Assembly (NCBI GenBank): GCA_036365515.1
Contig: CM070877.1
Span: 90,892,522-90,956,521 of the forward strand
Source: Torymus aiolomorphi
Lineage: Eukaryota; Arthropoda; Insecta; Hymenoptera; Torymidae
Length of the DNA stretch: 64,000 nt
Reading direction: 5' to 3'
The position numbers and the translations under genes are program-made. This document shows, in pieces, positions 44,603 to 56,452 of the stretch. The notes beneath the pieces are model-generated. The model did not search any database, was not told the DNA's origin, and worked only from the letters and a program-made list of their open reading frames with translations. How positions within the stretch are numbered: the stretch's first letter is position 1; the number at the start of each line of letters is the position of its first letter.

Positions 44603-44759
44603 TTAACCTTTAGAGGACGGGGATTTGGGTTTACTGTTTTCTCTCACTTTTCTATAGAAATCGAGTTTTTGTGATGTCTCACATCTCAAAACTAACACAT
44701 GTAAAGGGTCGACCATGGGCATGGCCCGTATAGGGGCCATCCCGTCCTCTAAAGGTTAA
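44603..44759. mobile_element. 149-bp TTAA MITE nested in the mariner right arm
   Basis: CCTTTAGAGGACGGG and its reverse complement form the ends (44607-44755), with TTAA on both sides. The left mariner arm at 42477-42486 has the empty site with a single TTAA, which proves the insertion and the duplication. Probably mobilised by a piggyBac-type transposase. Confidence 0.8.
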
Positions 44760-45646
44760 TTAAGCACCCCAAAGGAAACAATTCTTACTACGTCCACGTC
44801 GTTGTTTCTGGGTAGCGTAAAAAGTAAGGTTAATACATTTATAACAGAAGCTTCAACGATCTTAAAGTTTCCGTTAAAATGTCATTTTGCCCTTGAGAAA
44901 AATTTTTCAGCGTTTAGCATGCGTGGGGTATGGATGTGTGGGACTGGGGGGTGTGGGATATGGTTGTGGAACCGGGGTGTAACAGTTCAGCAAGTGAGGG
45001 CATGAAGTGTATGGCGTTAGGATGTGCGAGATTGAGTTTTGTTTACTAGGATGTGTAAGTTGTGGGTGTGTGGGTTCCTCTACTAAGCCTACGATCAATT
45101 TGAACCAGCTTAGCCTGTGGTTCATGGAAAAAAACTATTGTAAACGGACTTTTCTGAGTTTGACCTAGATTTGTCCTTGAAATGACCTTGGAAAAAATTT
45201 CTCAATATAATTTTGAACGTAAAATTTCCCGCTCTTTCCGAATCCTGGGTCAAAACTAGGTGTTTCCATATAAAAAAACCACTTTGACCTTGAAATAACC
45301 TCAAAGCTCAAGTTCAAGGTCAAAGACGTTAGCGCCATTACGTGGCCCCCTTTGTCCCCTATAACTTTTGTCTGAACCATTTTTCTCTATCTGGCTTAGG
45401 TTTCGAGGAATCCGGGTGCGGCGATTAAAATGGGTCACCGTGTATATATATTGTACACACACTCTCAATTATTAGTATATATACGAGATTTTCAGATCTA
45501 ATTTTCACTCTGACAAACGGATAGCTCTCCGCACTATATCAAAAATAGACGTTGTAAGTGTTATTTGTTAATTGTTCTTACGTGTTGCTTAATCTATTTA
45601 TTCATACGTGTTTTAAGAAATCAAAATTGTACCTATTTTTAGTTAC

Positions 45647-45683
45647 CTGAAGAGGAACATTCACAAATAAAAGATGTCCGAAA
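45647..45683 (+). ncRNA. Hammerhead-ribozyme-like core, PLE family 3, right
   Basis: CTGAAGA (45647-45653), stem II region GGAACAT/ATGTCC with one mismatch, GAAA (45680-45683). The inverted twin of 38736-38772, slightly decayed. Confidence 0.5.
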
Positions 45684-45855
45684 CGTTGTTAATGTGAAAT
45701 AAATTTGTTGTTTTATTTATTTTTTACCATCACGTACAGTAAATATTGGTAGTAATCTTGGCCATTAGATGCAATCAACATTTACTTATCACTACTACCA
45801 TTAGCGTCTTCATTAAATATTTATACATTTAGAATTAAAACGCAAACCTTCTACA

Positions 45856-46752
45856 AAAAAGAAGAAATAAATGTGTAAAAATAAATGGATAATTGTTATT
45901 TAAATTTTACTGCTGATATATTTATGTTTATTTTAAATGATAAAAACGGTAAATAAAGTATTACAATTTTTGCAATAATAAAAGTATAAGGTTTTTCTGA
46001 GCATTGCGGTCGTGCCTATTATGTAAAAACGAACTTTTTACATAAGGATGGAGGGTGACGAGCAGAGCGAGGAACAGCTGCGTATGGAGCGGGGGGACGG
46101 CGTGCCGAAGGCACGCAAGGGGGCGCAGTCCCCCTAGTTAATGCTTCAATACACCTGAAATAGTCGATTTTCGCTTTTTATTTAACAGTATTTGACTTTA
46201 CACAGAAATATAAAATATAAAAGCTATAGATAACAATAAAAAAAACTTTCTTTTTCAACATTTCCATGTATAATCAATTCCTGGCGATCTAAACCTATAA
46301 AAATAATTTTTAACGTATAAATATACCTCATATAGTCGATTTTCACTTATTATTTAACAGAATTCGATTTGACAGAAGTATTTAATACAATAGCTATAAA
46401 TAATATCGGAAAAATCAATAGAACACTCCAAAAATCATATAATTATAAAAATATAATAATACTAGTGGGGCCGGGCCCCACTGCGCGTCTTCGACACGCA
46501 AACCCCCCTGCCCCCACACATCTGTTCCTCGCTTCGCTCGTCGCCCGCCCCCTCCCTATGTAAAAACTTCGTTTTCACATAATAGGCACGACCGCAATGC
46601 TCAGAAGAACCTTATACTTTAATTATTGCAAAAATTGTAATACTTTATTTATCGTTTTTATCATTAAAGTAAACAAATACATCTATACAGTAAAGTTTAA
46701 ATAAATAAAAATTGTCCATTTACTTTTACACATTTATTTCTTCTTTTTGAAT
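45856..46752. mobile_element. Foldback element with GC-rich hairpin modules
   Basis: Arms about 45856-46140 and 46461-46752 pair; both begin AAAAGAAGAAATAAATGTGT and end in the GC-rich module (46006-46140; 46461-46595 inverted). It interrupts the right arm of the giant inverted repeat, because the left arm (around 38630) has no counterpart. The loop is AT-rich, and no coding frame is present. Confidence 0.7.
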
Positions 46753-46754
46753 AT

Positions 46755-49492
46755 AACTTTCAATTCTTCTCTTCTTCTTCTTCTTCATTCTCTTCTTTTT
46801 TTAATTATATTTAGATAACTTTTTAAATATAGTCTATGATGTATATAAATTTAATATGCACTAATTGATATGATTGCAGGTATATTTAAAATTGAAACCA
46901 TAGTTAAACATAATTTTTATCGAAATCGTTTCTATTTAATTTTATTTATGAAAACGTTATATAGAAGAAAAAGTTTTGTTTCAATGTTATCCACAACTTC
47001 TGTACTTGAAATTTTTGTGAATAGTCAAATTCTGTTGAATTATATGAGAAAAACTATTGTTTTATTACTCTTGATTAATAAAAAACATAGTTTAATTTTA
47101 TTCAGTTCTAGCGAAAGGTGGGGACTATATATCTGCTCACAAGTGTTCCTAACTACATATACTTATACAATCTCAATTACGAAAATATACTCGTGGCACA
47201 TTCACACATACACTAATGCCGCGAAGCGAAATGAAGAAAACTGAAGAATTAAGAAAAAAAAATGCAATGCTGACGTATTCAATCTGGCATAGAGCTGCAT
47301 GCACATGAATGCAGCAGCCGGTTACCTCGACTATATAGGCTACATGTGTTTGCAGCGGAAAAATGCATCATGCGAGCAGCGAGATGCGGCGAGTCGCGTG
47401 CTCGCGTGACCGCGAGTGCTCCTTGTGTATACTATACCTATAAGTATATCTATATATATGGATCGCGCGCGCTTTCTGCTACTGCTAGCCCTACTATATA
47501 AACTGCGGACTGCCTGGCGTGCGCGCATGTGTCCATATGGCGTGTGATGTCAATAATCGCTTATCCTATTGCTTGGCTCCCGGCGTCCCCAGCAATGACA
47601 GCGGCTGCTGTAGTACGCCGCCCTGGTGAACGTCGTCCCTTTCAGCGTATTCGCCGTTTGCTGATAATTCGTTGGAGACAGAAAAACGGTGTGTCAACGG
47701 CGGGAACAGATTTGGTAAGCCCTTTCTCGTTCCTAACCTGTCTGATGGGTGAGCTGATGGTACTTTTTCTTGTTGCAGGTATCTATGCGGCAACAGCAGG
47801 CGAGTGTTAACAACGAACATTGCTGCAGACTGTTTCTTGGGTGTGAAAATATTGTCTGGGTGGTTTATTTATTAGTTATATGTGGTTTTTAGGTGCTCAA
47901 CTTTCCTTGTATGGCTCTTATACCAATGGCTATATGTACAGTGTTATGACTCTCAGCGACTCTTAGGCTGTGGCTGTTTCCTGCAGTAAAACGAGTGAAG
48001 GGTTCCACTAGTCCTTACCCTCTAGTTGTTACAAGTATCTGGTGCAGCGAGGGAACTACAACCATTACTGCAGACTTTTCTTTTGTATGTTAATGTTTTT
48101 ATTGGTGTCATTTATTTATTAGTTTATGTGGTTTTTAAGTGCTCTACTTTTCTCGCTTATCTCCCAGAGTCAAGGCTGATCTACTATTAATGTGCTTCGT
48201 TGATCCTTAGGCCGAGGCTGTCCATGATATTCACAAACAATTGACGGTCTCGCTAGTGGATAGCTTTTAGATGATTATCAGCAGACTGGCATCCATGGAG
48301 TAGTGCCAGCTTAGATCATCCAACTTTATTTTACTGCCTCTGCATCTCTATCAGTGATCTTCAAGTGTTAGTGCTTTAGAGTGTGAGAGGATAGGTAATT
48401 AGGAACTGGGGGATATCATAAAAGTGCTCTGTGTGTATGTGTATGTGTGTCATTAAATGTAATACGGGTAGGTAGTTGCCGTTGGTAATATTAGCTCGTC
48501 TGGTTAATTATTTAGTTTGGTTAGGTTATAAGAACCGTCACCTCAGGGTATCTGTTGTATTAAAATACATAATTATGTATTTCACAGATTTTTACCCAGT
48601 GAGACTTGCCTATTTAATAGTTTTCTACACACTGTAAGACTGATAGAATCAACTAAAACATTGCATTCTTTGTGCATTGAAATTTACTATATTACAAAAT
48701 TTATAGCTCATACAGTAAACAAAAGTTTTTTTTGTAAATATGATGTTACTTTAACATGTACTTATATAATATATATAAAATGTACTTATATAATATATAT
48801 AAAATGTACTTATATAAAATATATAATTTTGATTCTTTTAGTTCAATCGCTTAGGAACATAGTTAACGGGTTAAGTTGTGTAATCTTACATTAAATTTCT
48901 TAAATTTATTATCAAGACAGTAAGATAATATAATTATATATCGTTACCAACCCAATTTTTATACATTTTTCTAATTTTAATTCTACTACATTCTAAGTTC
49001 TCTAGATTGTTTGACAAGAAATTATAAGTTCTAATAGCTTGTATGTAACAATTTTTGTTAGTTATTGTTTCACTTTTTTTATGTATCTGTACACTTTTAT
49101 TTCTTGTATTAATTGTTTTTCTCTGATATTTAGTTTCTGGTAATGATAGACAAACCGATTCAAAACTAAATTATTATTTAATATTCGAAGAGCATTTTTC
49201 AAACACAAAAGTATTTTTTTATTTAATTTTAATGATTTTATTGTGTAGATTATTTAATGATTTTGTACTATTCATATAGATATAAATCATCCCAAGCTAT
49301 ACTCACGTAATTTTTGATACTATTAAAAAGATCATAATATAATGTCAACAATGTTTTAATTTGCATAATTTTTTTCATTTTATAGAAAATAGGGAAATAG
49401 ATATTTCATTTCTTTACTTTTTGTTCCAATGTGTTGTAATTTTGTATTTTATTATTATGTTTTTGTAATAATGTATCGATTTTCCCGATCTT
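46755..49492 (-). repeat. Right arm of the giant inverted repeat
   Basis: Reverse-complement counterpart of 35945-38640 with the same landmarks in mirror order: the ~175-bp-unit piece near 46980, the GC-rich block at 47560-47810, the AGTCTGCAG phrases, the GGGGGATATC block near 48410, CTCACTGGGTA near 48595 and the LINE remnant at about 49000-49345. The arms differ by many substitutions and indels. Confidence 0.7.
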
Positions 49493-49579
49493 ATTTATAG
49501 CTATTGTATCGAATATTTCTGTGTCAAATCGAATTCTGTTAAATAATAAGCGAAAATTAACTATATGGGGTTATTGAGG

Positions 49580-50130
49580 CATTACAAAATTGTGTTCATA
49601 CATTTAGATGATCTAGGAATGATTGTACATGAAAATGTTACTTGAGAGTAAGTTTTGTTTAAATATTATCTATATGCTTTGTATTTAATAGTTTTATCGA
49701 CAGTCAAATCCTTGTTATATTTATAATTTGTATGAAGTAGTAAGATTCTGTAGAGTTATAGCCGAAAATCGTCCATTTTATGTATATTTATCCGTTTAAA
49801 ATTGTTTTTATAAATGTAACTCATCAGGAATTGATTTTATATGAAAATGTTAAATACAAAAAAGTTTTGCTTCATTATAATCTACAACTTTTGTATTTAA
49901 CCTTTTTGTGTAAAATCAAATCCTGTAAAGTTATAGTCAAAAATCGTCCATTTTATGTATATTTATGCGTTTAAAATCGTTTTTATAAGTGTAACTCATC
50001 AGGAGTTGATTTTATAAGAAAATGTTAAATGCGAAAAAGTTTTGTTTTATTATAATCTACAACTTCTGTATTTAACATTTTTTGTGTAAAATCAAATCCT
50101 GTCAAGTTATAGTAAAAAATCGTCCATTTT
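49580..50130 (+). repeat. ~175-bp tandem unit (about three copies)
   Basis: Unit starts TTATAG at 49756, 49931 and 50107 (periods 175 and 176) with a more diverged unit before 49756. Each contains ATCGTCCATTTTATGTATAT, a TAACTCATCAGGA phrase and CTACAACTT. Single related units occur near 46980 and, inverted, near 38385, so the unit is dispersed as well as tandem. Confidence 0.7.
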
Positions 50131-50640
50131 TGACCTTCTTTGCCGTTTACGCAGTTATCTTGGCAAATATTGCTCTTAGAGAAAAGTCTCCAACAGAAAA
50201 AATGTGTATTTTAATTAGTCTTAGCAGCTCGACCTGTAGATATTAGCTTAAAATTAATTTTTCTAGACATTAGGCTTAAAAATCGATTTTTTGAGATATT
50301 TCTTTGTGCTCTCATTTGAAAAATTTTTCATCGATCTTTCTCAATAGGGGACCAGCACTTAGGTGTAATTAGAGGAGTATTTTCCCACAATCCCGATGAA
50401 ATCGATCGAAAATTCGCTGAGATAATCTTTATAGATCTGAGATAATCTTTATAAAGTTTATACTTGATTACATATGAACTTACATACATACATACGTCAT
50501 AGAAAACGCCTAAATTGAACTATTTCTGGGCGGAAAATAATTTTTATACAGTAAATTGCTAGTTTTCGAGGAGTTACAATTTTCACTCTGGTGAAAATAT
50601 AAGGCTCGACCGAGTAGCGGTTGTGCCTAAAAATGTAAAA
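50131..50640. other. Non-coding DNA
   Basis: No frame or repeat boundary is supported. A partial match to the start of the GC-rich module (CGGTTGTGCCTA) lies near 50618. Confidence 0.35.
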
Positions 50641-52500
50641 TATAAATTGATGTTGAACTAAAAGAATCAAAATTACGTAATATATATTTTTAAATTGTTA
50701 TAAAAAAAAAACTTTCGCCCATAATGCTTTTCATGTCAGATATAATAATACACATCATTAGTAAGAACTAAATTTGAAAAATTTTTGATTCTTTTTTACT
50801 CTTTGTAAACTTAATGTACTTTTTCTTATACATTATCCATGCTAAACCTGTTTAAATACATAATTTCTCTAATATTCGAGCAGAGATACATTCATTGAAG
50901 TGAATAGGTTGCATCTGAACTTTCATAATTTTGATAATACAAAAATTGATTGAGAAATATAAAAAATCAAATACAGATATCTGGAATTGAGTAAGGCCTA
51001 CTCTTAATTTTAATACAGATTTTGTAATATGACAAATTGCCATATACAAAGAAAATACCTACCCGACTACTCCACTACAAATAACTACCTACCCTAATCG
51101 CATTTAGCTACACACATACACACACAACTTTTATGATATCCCCCAGTTCCTAATTACCCATCCCCTCACATACTAAACCACTGTCTTTCGAAAATCACTA
51201 ATGGAGCTACAGAAGCAGCAAAATGGGGCTGGATGATCCAGGCTGGTGCTACTCCTTGGATACCGATTTGCTCAGGATCATCTATTAACTAGCAGCCATC
51301 CGATAGAACAATAGCTACACCATTTAGAAAGGGAAAGACTGAAGGAGACCTTTATTCGTGTCTCACTTTCAGGAACAGCCACAGCCTAGGGATTGACAAA
51401 GCACAAGCAGCAGATCTGCCACTACCCTGGGAGCCAAGCGAGAAGAGTTGTGCACATAAAAACTACATATGATTAATAAATAGATAACACAGAAAATATT
51501 ACCATACGAAAGGAGAGTCTGCAGAAGTGTTCATTACCCTCGCTGCATCCTAAAGTATTGACACTTGAAGATCACTGATGGAGCTATAGATGCAACAAAG
51601 TGGGTCCGGATAGCTCAGGGTGGCGCTACTCCATGGATGCCAGTCTTCTCAGGATCATCTAATTAGTAACTAGCAGCCATCCGCTAGGTTAGTATATCAT
51701 CTGGAAGGAAAGGCAGGCGGAGATCTTCGCTCATGTTTCACTGTCAGGGATAGCATCAGCCTAGGGATTGGCAAAGCACAAGCAGCAGATCAGCTACTAC
51801 CCTGGGAGCCAAGCGAAGAGAGCTGAGCACCTAAAAACCAGACATGACTAATAAATAGATAACACAAAAAACATTACCATACGAAAGGAGAGTCTACCGC
51901 AGTGGTCGTTGTTCACTGTCCTCGCTGCACCAACTACCTGCAACAAAAGAGAAGTACCATCAGCCCACCCATCAGAGGGGTAAGGAACGAGAAAGGGCTT
52001 AGCAAATCTGCTATCGCCGCCGACCCCGCTCCTTCGCTGTCGAAATATATACGACCTGTAGGATACCGACATATAATATATATACATATATACAAGAGGA
52101 TTCTGAAAGAGAGCAGCTGCGAGAGAAAACAATAGCAGGTAAGCGGCTGGGACGGCGCGCAAGGGAAAGCGCGCGCGGTCAGCGCGCTAGAGGTACCTAC
52201 CTTTGAAACGTTCAAAAATAATGTTAGAGTTCTCGGATCGTTCTAAAATTTTCACACAATATTTCTTAATATATTTACTTTCGAAAAAAGTAAAAAAAAA
52301 AAAAACGATTTTTCAAAAGTGAGTTACTAGACAGACCCCTTAAGTTACCATCACAGCTGGTGGATACAACGAGAGGGATGATATCCTCCAGGAAGCTGTA
52401 CTACGGGCATTCTGCTGTCATCACTGGGAATGCCGGAGCCGGAAGACGAGACAGTATCATATGCGCACACAGTAGTGCTAGTCGGTAAGTCGGACCGTGC
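50641..52500 (+). repeat. Third copy of the giant-arm repeat family
   Basis: Plus-strand copy of the middle of the 35945-38640 arm: GATATCCCCCAGTTCCTAAT near 51135, the ACTCCTTGGATACC and ATCATCTA phrases, and the CAACAAAAGAGAAGTACCATC block near 51940. It contains an internal duplication of its ~400-bp block (about 51180-51480 and 51540-51840). No functional coding frame recognised. Confidence 0.65.
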
Positions 52501-53074
52501 GCCTGAGCTGCGACAATAAGTAGCACTTCGCGCGGACGCTCATGCACGCGATGCAAACATTAATCGTTAACAAGGTGCGGAGGCCGAAAAGAATATAGCC
52601 AGATAATAGCAAGATTCTAGAGTGCTCTAGTGCTGACTGCTGAGCTTTTTCTTTCGTTTTCTCTCCCTTTCGCCGTGTTAGAGCATGTGTGTATGCGTGT
52701 GCGTCGGCCGCCGCGAGTAATTTTTCGAAATTGAGATTGTAATGCGCGTAGGTAGTATAAATTCGTCACGGCACGAGAGCCGACTTTTGTACTTTTTTTA
52801 GTTAGGAACTCGCAAACATCACTTTCCCTTGTAGTCAACATTCCATGCAAAGGGTCGTGTAAGCGGCTGACGTCCATCTTTTGTTAAAACTGAAGTCTGT
52901 TGGAGTTTTCATTTCCTCTAACCTCGCCCACTTCCCTATTTACTGCAGTCCAACTGCGGACATTGATAAATTATTTCGACATATATATCTACCTATTTTG
53001 TCTATTTATTGTGAAACTAATAAAATGTTACGTATTTCGAAAGGATTCGAAATGGAAAGGATCTCCTTAGAAGT
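52501..53074. other. Mixed-composition non-coding DNA
   Basis: Includes CCGCGAGTAATTTTTCGAAATTGAGATTGT near 52710, related to a phrase at 38250 and 47180 in the inverted arms, so the repeat family continues into this interval. No coding support. Confidence 0.4.
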
Positions 53075-53208
53075 GCGGTCGTGCCTATAATGTACAAACA
53101 AAACTTTTACATAGAGAGGGGGAGGGCGACGAGCGAAGCGAGGAGCAGGTGTTTCTGGGGGTGGGAGGGTTGGCGTGCCGAAGGCACGCGGGGACGCAGC
53201 CCCCTAGT
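53075..53208 (+). repeat. GC-rich hairpin module, solo copy
   Basis: Starts GCGGTCGTGCCTATAATGTA and carries three hairpin-forming phrases: GAGCGAAGCGAGG, CGTGCCGAAGGCACG and GGGGACGCAGCCCC, ending CCCCTAG. The same order is in the two arms of the foldback at 45856-46752. A strong GC island in AT-rich DNA. Confidence 0.7.
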
Positions 53209-53579
53209 TAGATTCTTAAATTGAGAAACAACCACTTATTGTAGTTTGTTCTATTTATATATTTAATCTATGCTTGACTTTAAAGAATCAAAAAATTTTA
53301 TTTAAATATATTGATATCTAGTGATGAAAACTTTCTGTATCATATACCACTTATTGTATGACACAATAATTATTTTCAAAATCCTTATTTATATTTATTT
53401 AACCAAATTACAAAGTTATTCCTAAAAATGGCATATAAAATGCCTGAGCGTAGGTTTGGTACATGAACTTACATAACTAATCTTACGAACTAGCTTACAT
53501 ACTAAAATTGCAGAAAAGTAAATATTTTTCGTAATAATTATAATACTAAAAATGAGATGCAGTGTTACATAAAAACAGT

Positions 53580-54012
53580 TCATCTATTAGCTGCTATCCA
53601 TATTTTCAACCTTTTTTTTACTGTTCTTTTGCTATTTTCTAATTTTTTCAATTCATTTGGTAAGGAATTGAATGTTCTTATCGCAATTATATAGCTGTTT
53701 TTGTTACTGACCGTTCTATTTCTCTTAGGTATTTGTATTATTCTCTTCCTAGTGTTTGATGTACTATTATGAAATGTGTCTTTAAGTTCATCATAATGAT
53801 AGCAAAGAGCTTCATATAGAAATAACTGTTCTAAATTGAGGTCTATCCTTAATAACAAAATTATTTTTGTAAATCGTTTTAAATATCTTATTTTGTATAA
53901 CTTCTAAAGGCCACGAACTGTTTTTATATAATCCTCCCCACGCTATTATACCGTAGCTTATTACACTATTAAAAAGAGCATAATATATCATAATTAATGT
54001 TTTTATATCCAT
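53580..54012 (-). pseudogene. LINE ORF2, C-terminal part
   Basis: Two frames (53812-54012 and 53580-53858): YYALFNSVISYGIIAWGGLY, then an LFLYEALCYHYDELK region and a basic end with RKRIIQIPKRNRTVS and FNSLPNELKK. This is the post-RT region typical of the clade. A frameshift separates the pieces. Confidence 0.75.
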
Positions 54013-54059
54013 TTCCCTTGCCAGTTTATAAAATACAAACGTTAAATATTTAGTTTTTT

Positions 54060-55285
54060 TGATAATACTTTCTATATGTATAGTCCATTTAACATTATAA
54101 TCGAAAACAATTCTAAATATTTATAACTTTCTACCTTGCTTATATGTTTATCACTAATTTTTATACTTAGGTCCTTAGGTACACTATCACAATAGTTACC
54201 GAATGACATATACACCGTTTTATTCACATTTAAAGATAACTTATTTGCTTTTAATCATGGTTTAATAAATTTAAAAAAATTTTATAAGCCTCTTCAGTTC
54301 ATCTTGCGTTTCTTTCCATGTATTTTCAGCTGATATAACAGCAGTATCATCCGCATACGATAAAACCGATCCAGGTGGAAGGCTGTTTAATAAATCATTG
54401 ACATAAATTAAAAATAATAATGGCCCTAATATTGTACCTTGTGGTACCCCTGTATTTATCTTATGACTATCACTTTTAGTGTTTTGTAACTTAACTACTT
54501 GTGTTCTGTTGGTTAAATAGCTTTTTAAGAGATCATTCGCATTACCCCTGATTCCGCAATTGTTTAGTTTATGTAGGAAAATCTTATGGATCTACCGTAT
54601 CAAACGCTTTGGCCAAGTCTAGGAAAGCTACACATATAGGTTTACTTTTATCTAAATTTTTATAAATTATATCTGTTAAGAATCTTAATGCATCTTTTGT
54701 CCCTTTTTTCTTTACAAAGCCAAATTGATTAGGGTTAATGATATTATAATATGTTATAAAATTATATATTCTGTCGTAGATTAATTTCTCAAAAACCTTT
54801 GCAATGTTAAAGATTAGAGATATTGGTATGTAGTTTGGGACCACACGTTTGTCATTTGCTTTAAATATAGATATGATTTCTGCTTTCTTAAGCGAATCTG
54901 GCCAAATGGATTTTTCAATACACAGATTAAAAATACTGGCTAGTGTGTCGGCTATATTATCCGATATTGTTTTTAAAACTTTTGTACTTATGTTATCTAC
55001 ACCACCCGCCTTATCTTTCATATTTTCGATAATTTTTTTTATTTCCTTGGAATTAGTAGGTTTTAAAAAAATGGTCTTATCATTTGAAGGAGAAAGCTTT
55101 AAATCTAAATCTATATTGTCTAGAGATTGACTAAGCTTCTCTCTAATCTTACTAAAATATAGATTAAAGTAATTCGTCATATCTTTTTCATTAGAAATTT
55201 TCATGTTATTATCGTCTAATATATATTTTATCCTATCATCTTTTTTGTTATTCCTGTTTAATTTTTTATTTAAATATTTCGACAA
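54060..55285 (-). pseudogene. LINE ORF2, reverse transcriptase
   Basis: 55285-54584 reads open with KAGGVDNISTKVLK, the SLIFNIAKVFEKLIYDRI block and FLDLAKAFDTVD (motif A). A one-base insertion near 54592 breaks the frame; in the next frame follow INTGVPQGTILGPLLFLIYV (motif B) and SYADDTAVIS with YADD at about 54345-54356 (motif C). More stops occur past 54290. All catalytic residues are visible but not in one frame. Confidence 0.8.
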
Positions 55286-55611
55286 ATATTTAGGATCTGT
55301 TTACACGATTCAACTTTATTTTGTTCATATTTAATTTATCATCTTTAGTTATCTTATCTAAGATTTTTTCATATTTTTTGAAATCTTTTTTTAAAGTTTC
55401 ATTATTAGGGTTACTCTTCCATATCTTATATAGGGTCTCTTTCGTTTTAATCATTAATCATGCCTTGTGTAATCCAAGGTTTTCTGCGTTTATTTTTTGA
55501 TTTATTTTCCTTATTTATCTTTCTTTTAGTTGCTAGATTGATGCAAATTTGAATTTCATTAATCATTTGTTCAACTGCTAAATTCGGATCTGCAAGGCTT
55601 TTAATATTTTC

Positions 55612-56432
55612 CTAATTCTTTTTACTTGCTATATCTTTTAAGTACTTATAATTTAAGCAATTGAAGTTAACATTATTATTTAATACTGGCTCAAAATTGT
55701 CAATACTAACTGTTAATGGATAGTGATCAGTAAAAAGCTGAGTTAATTTATATGCTTTGATGTTAAAGTAGTCAGTTTTTATAAAAAAGTTATCTATGCA
55801 TGTGCCTAGATTATTATTTACTGATCGTCTTGTTACGCCAAGGAAATATGGCCTATATCCTCTAGTTTGGAAATTATTTAAAAATTCTAAACTGTTTATA
55901 TCCTCAGTTAATATGTTTATATTAAAATCTCCTACAACGCAGTGATTTTTAATACTTCTATTATTCTTAAGTAAAGTATCTAGGTTCTTGATAAATTCAG
56001 TGACCGGTAAGCTGTGTGATCTATATATTGATGATATTACGAAATTTTTATCTCTATCTAGTTGTATTTCTGTTGTCATAATATTTAATCTATCATTATT
56101 TCAACTTTAGTTGATTCAATTAAATTTTCTTTAATATATATCACTACTCCATCCGATCCATTTAGCCTACTATCATTGTAATATATTTTATATCCTTTCA
56201 TGTTAAAATAATGATAATAGCCTAAAGACCAAGATTCAGCACACACAATCATCAATGGTTTAACCTCCAAAGTCTCTACAAGTATCTGTAATTTTGTAAA
56301 ATTAGCGTTCAAACTTCTTATATTTACATATAAGAGTAAGTTGTTTAGATTCTTACAATTACCATTTAGACTTTCGAGATCATTACATATAGTTTCTTTA
56401 TTTATAAAATCTATTTCATTGAGATTATTCAT
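55612..56432 (-). pseudogene. LINE ORF2, AP endonuclease
   Basis: Two frames meet at 56080-56085: NIRSLNANFTKLQIL and VCAESWS (N-terminal catalytic Asn and Glu region) in 56085-56432, then SIYRSH, GDFNINIL, GTCIDNFFI and FTDHYPLTV in 55612-56079. The final S-D-H motif reads T-D-H. The domain nicks target DNA to prime reverse transcription. Confidence 0.75.
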
Positions 56433-56452
56433 TTCTTATTATAAAGTACTCC

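Larger units (their letters stand above)
41755..45442. mobile_element. Mariner-like element with very long terminal inverted repeats
   Basis: The ends read CACGG...CCGTG and are flanked by TA (41753-41754; 45443-45444). The arms pair over about 1.2 kb (41755-42995 with 44138-45442). Each arm contains in order a terminal segment (TTTTAATCGCCGCACCCGG), a CA/CCC-rich segment, a ~42-bp tandem repeat and the 3' part of the transposase gene. Thus the left arm is an inverted copy of the element's 3' end. The right arm carries a later MITE. Confidence 0.75.
38641..45784. mobile_element. PLE family 3, with inverted ends, split by a mariner element
   Basis: A plus-strand PLE coding remnant (39150-41514) is flanked by inverted terminal segments: left 38641-39135, right 41600-41754 plus 45443-45784. 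The right segment is interrupted by the mariner-like element 41755-45442, which landed in its TA tract. The terminal segments contain GCCACATATACATT, a GGGGCGCAACCCACTCCGAC block and a hammerhead-like core. Confidence 0.8.

Noticed and set aside
46870..47244. 124-codon frame
   Set aside because: Composed of the dispersed ~175-bp unit and arm repeat; no protein features.
53075..53208. Bacterial contamination suggested by GC-rich GAGCGAAGCGAGG hairpins
   Set aside because: The module is embedded in the same AT-rich repeats and recurs inside a foldback element, so it is part of this genome's repeats.
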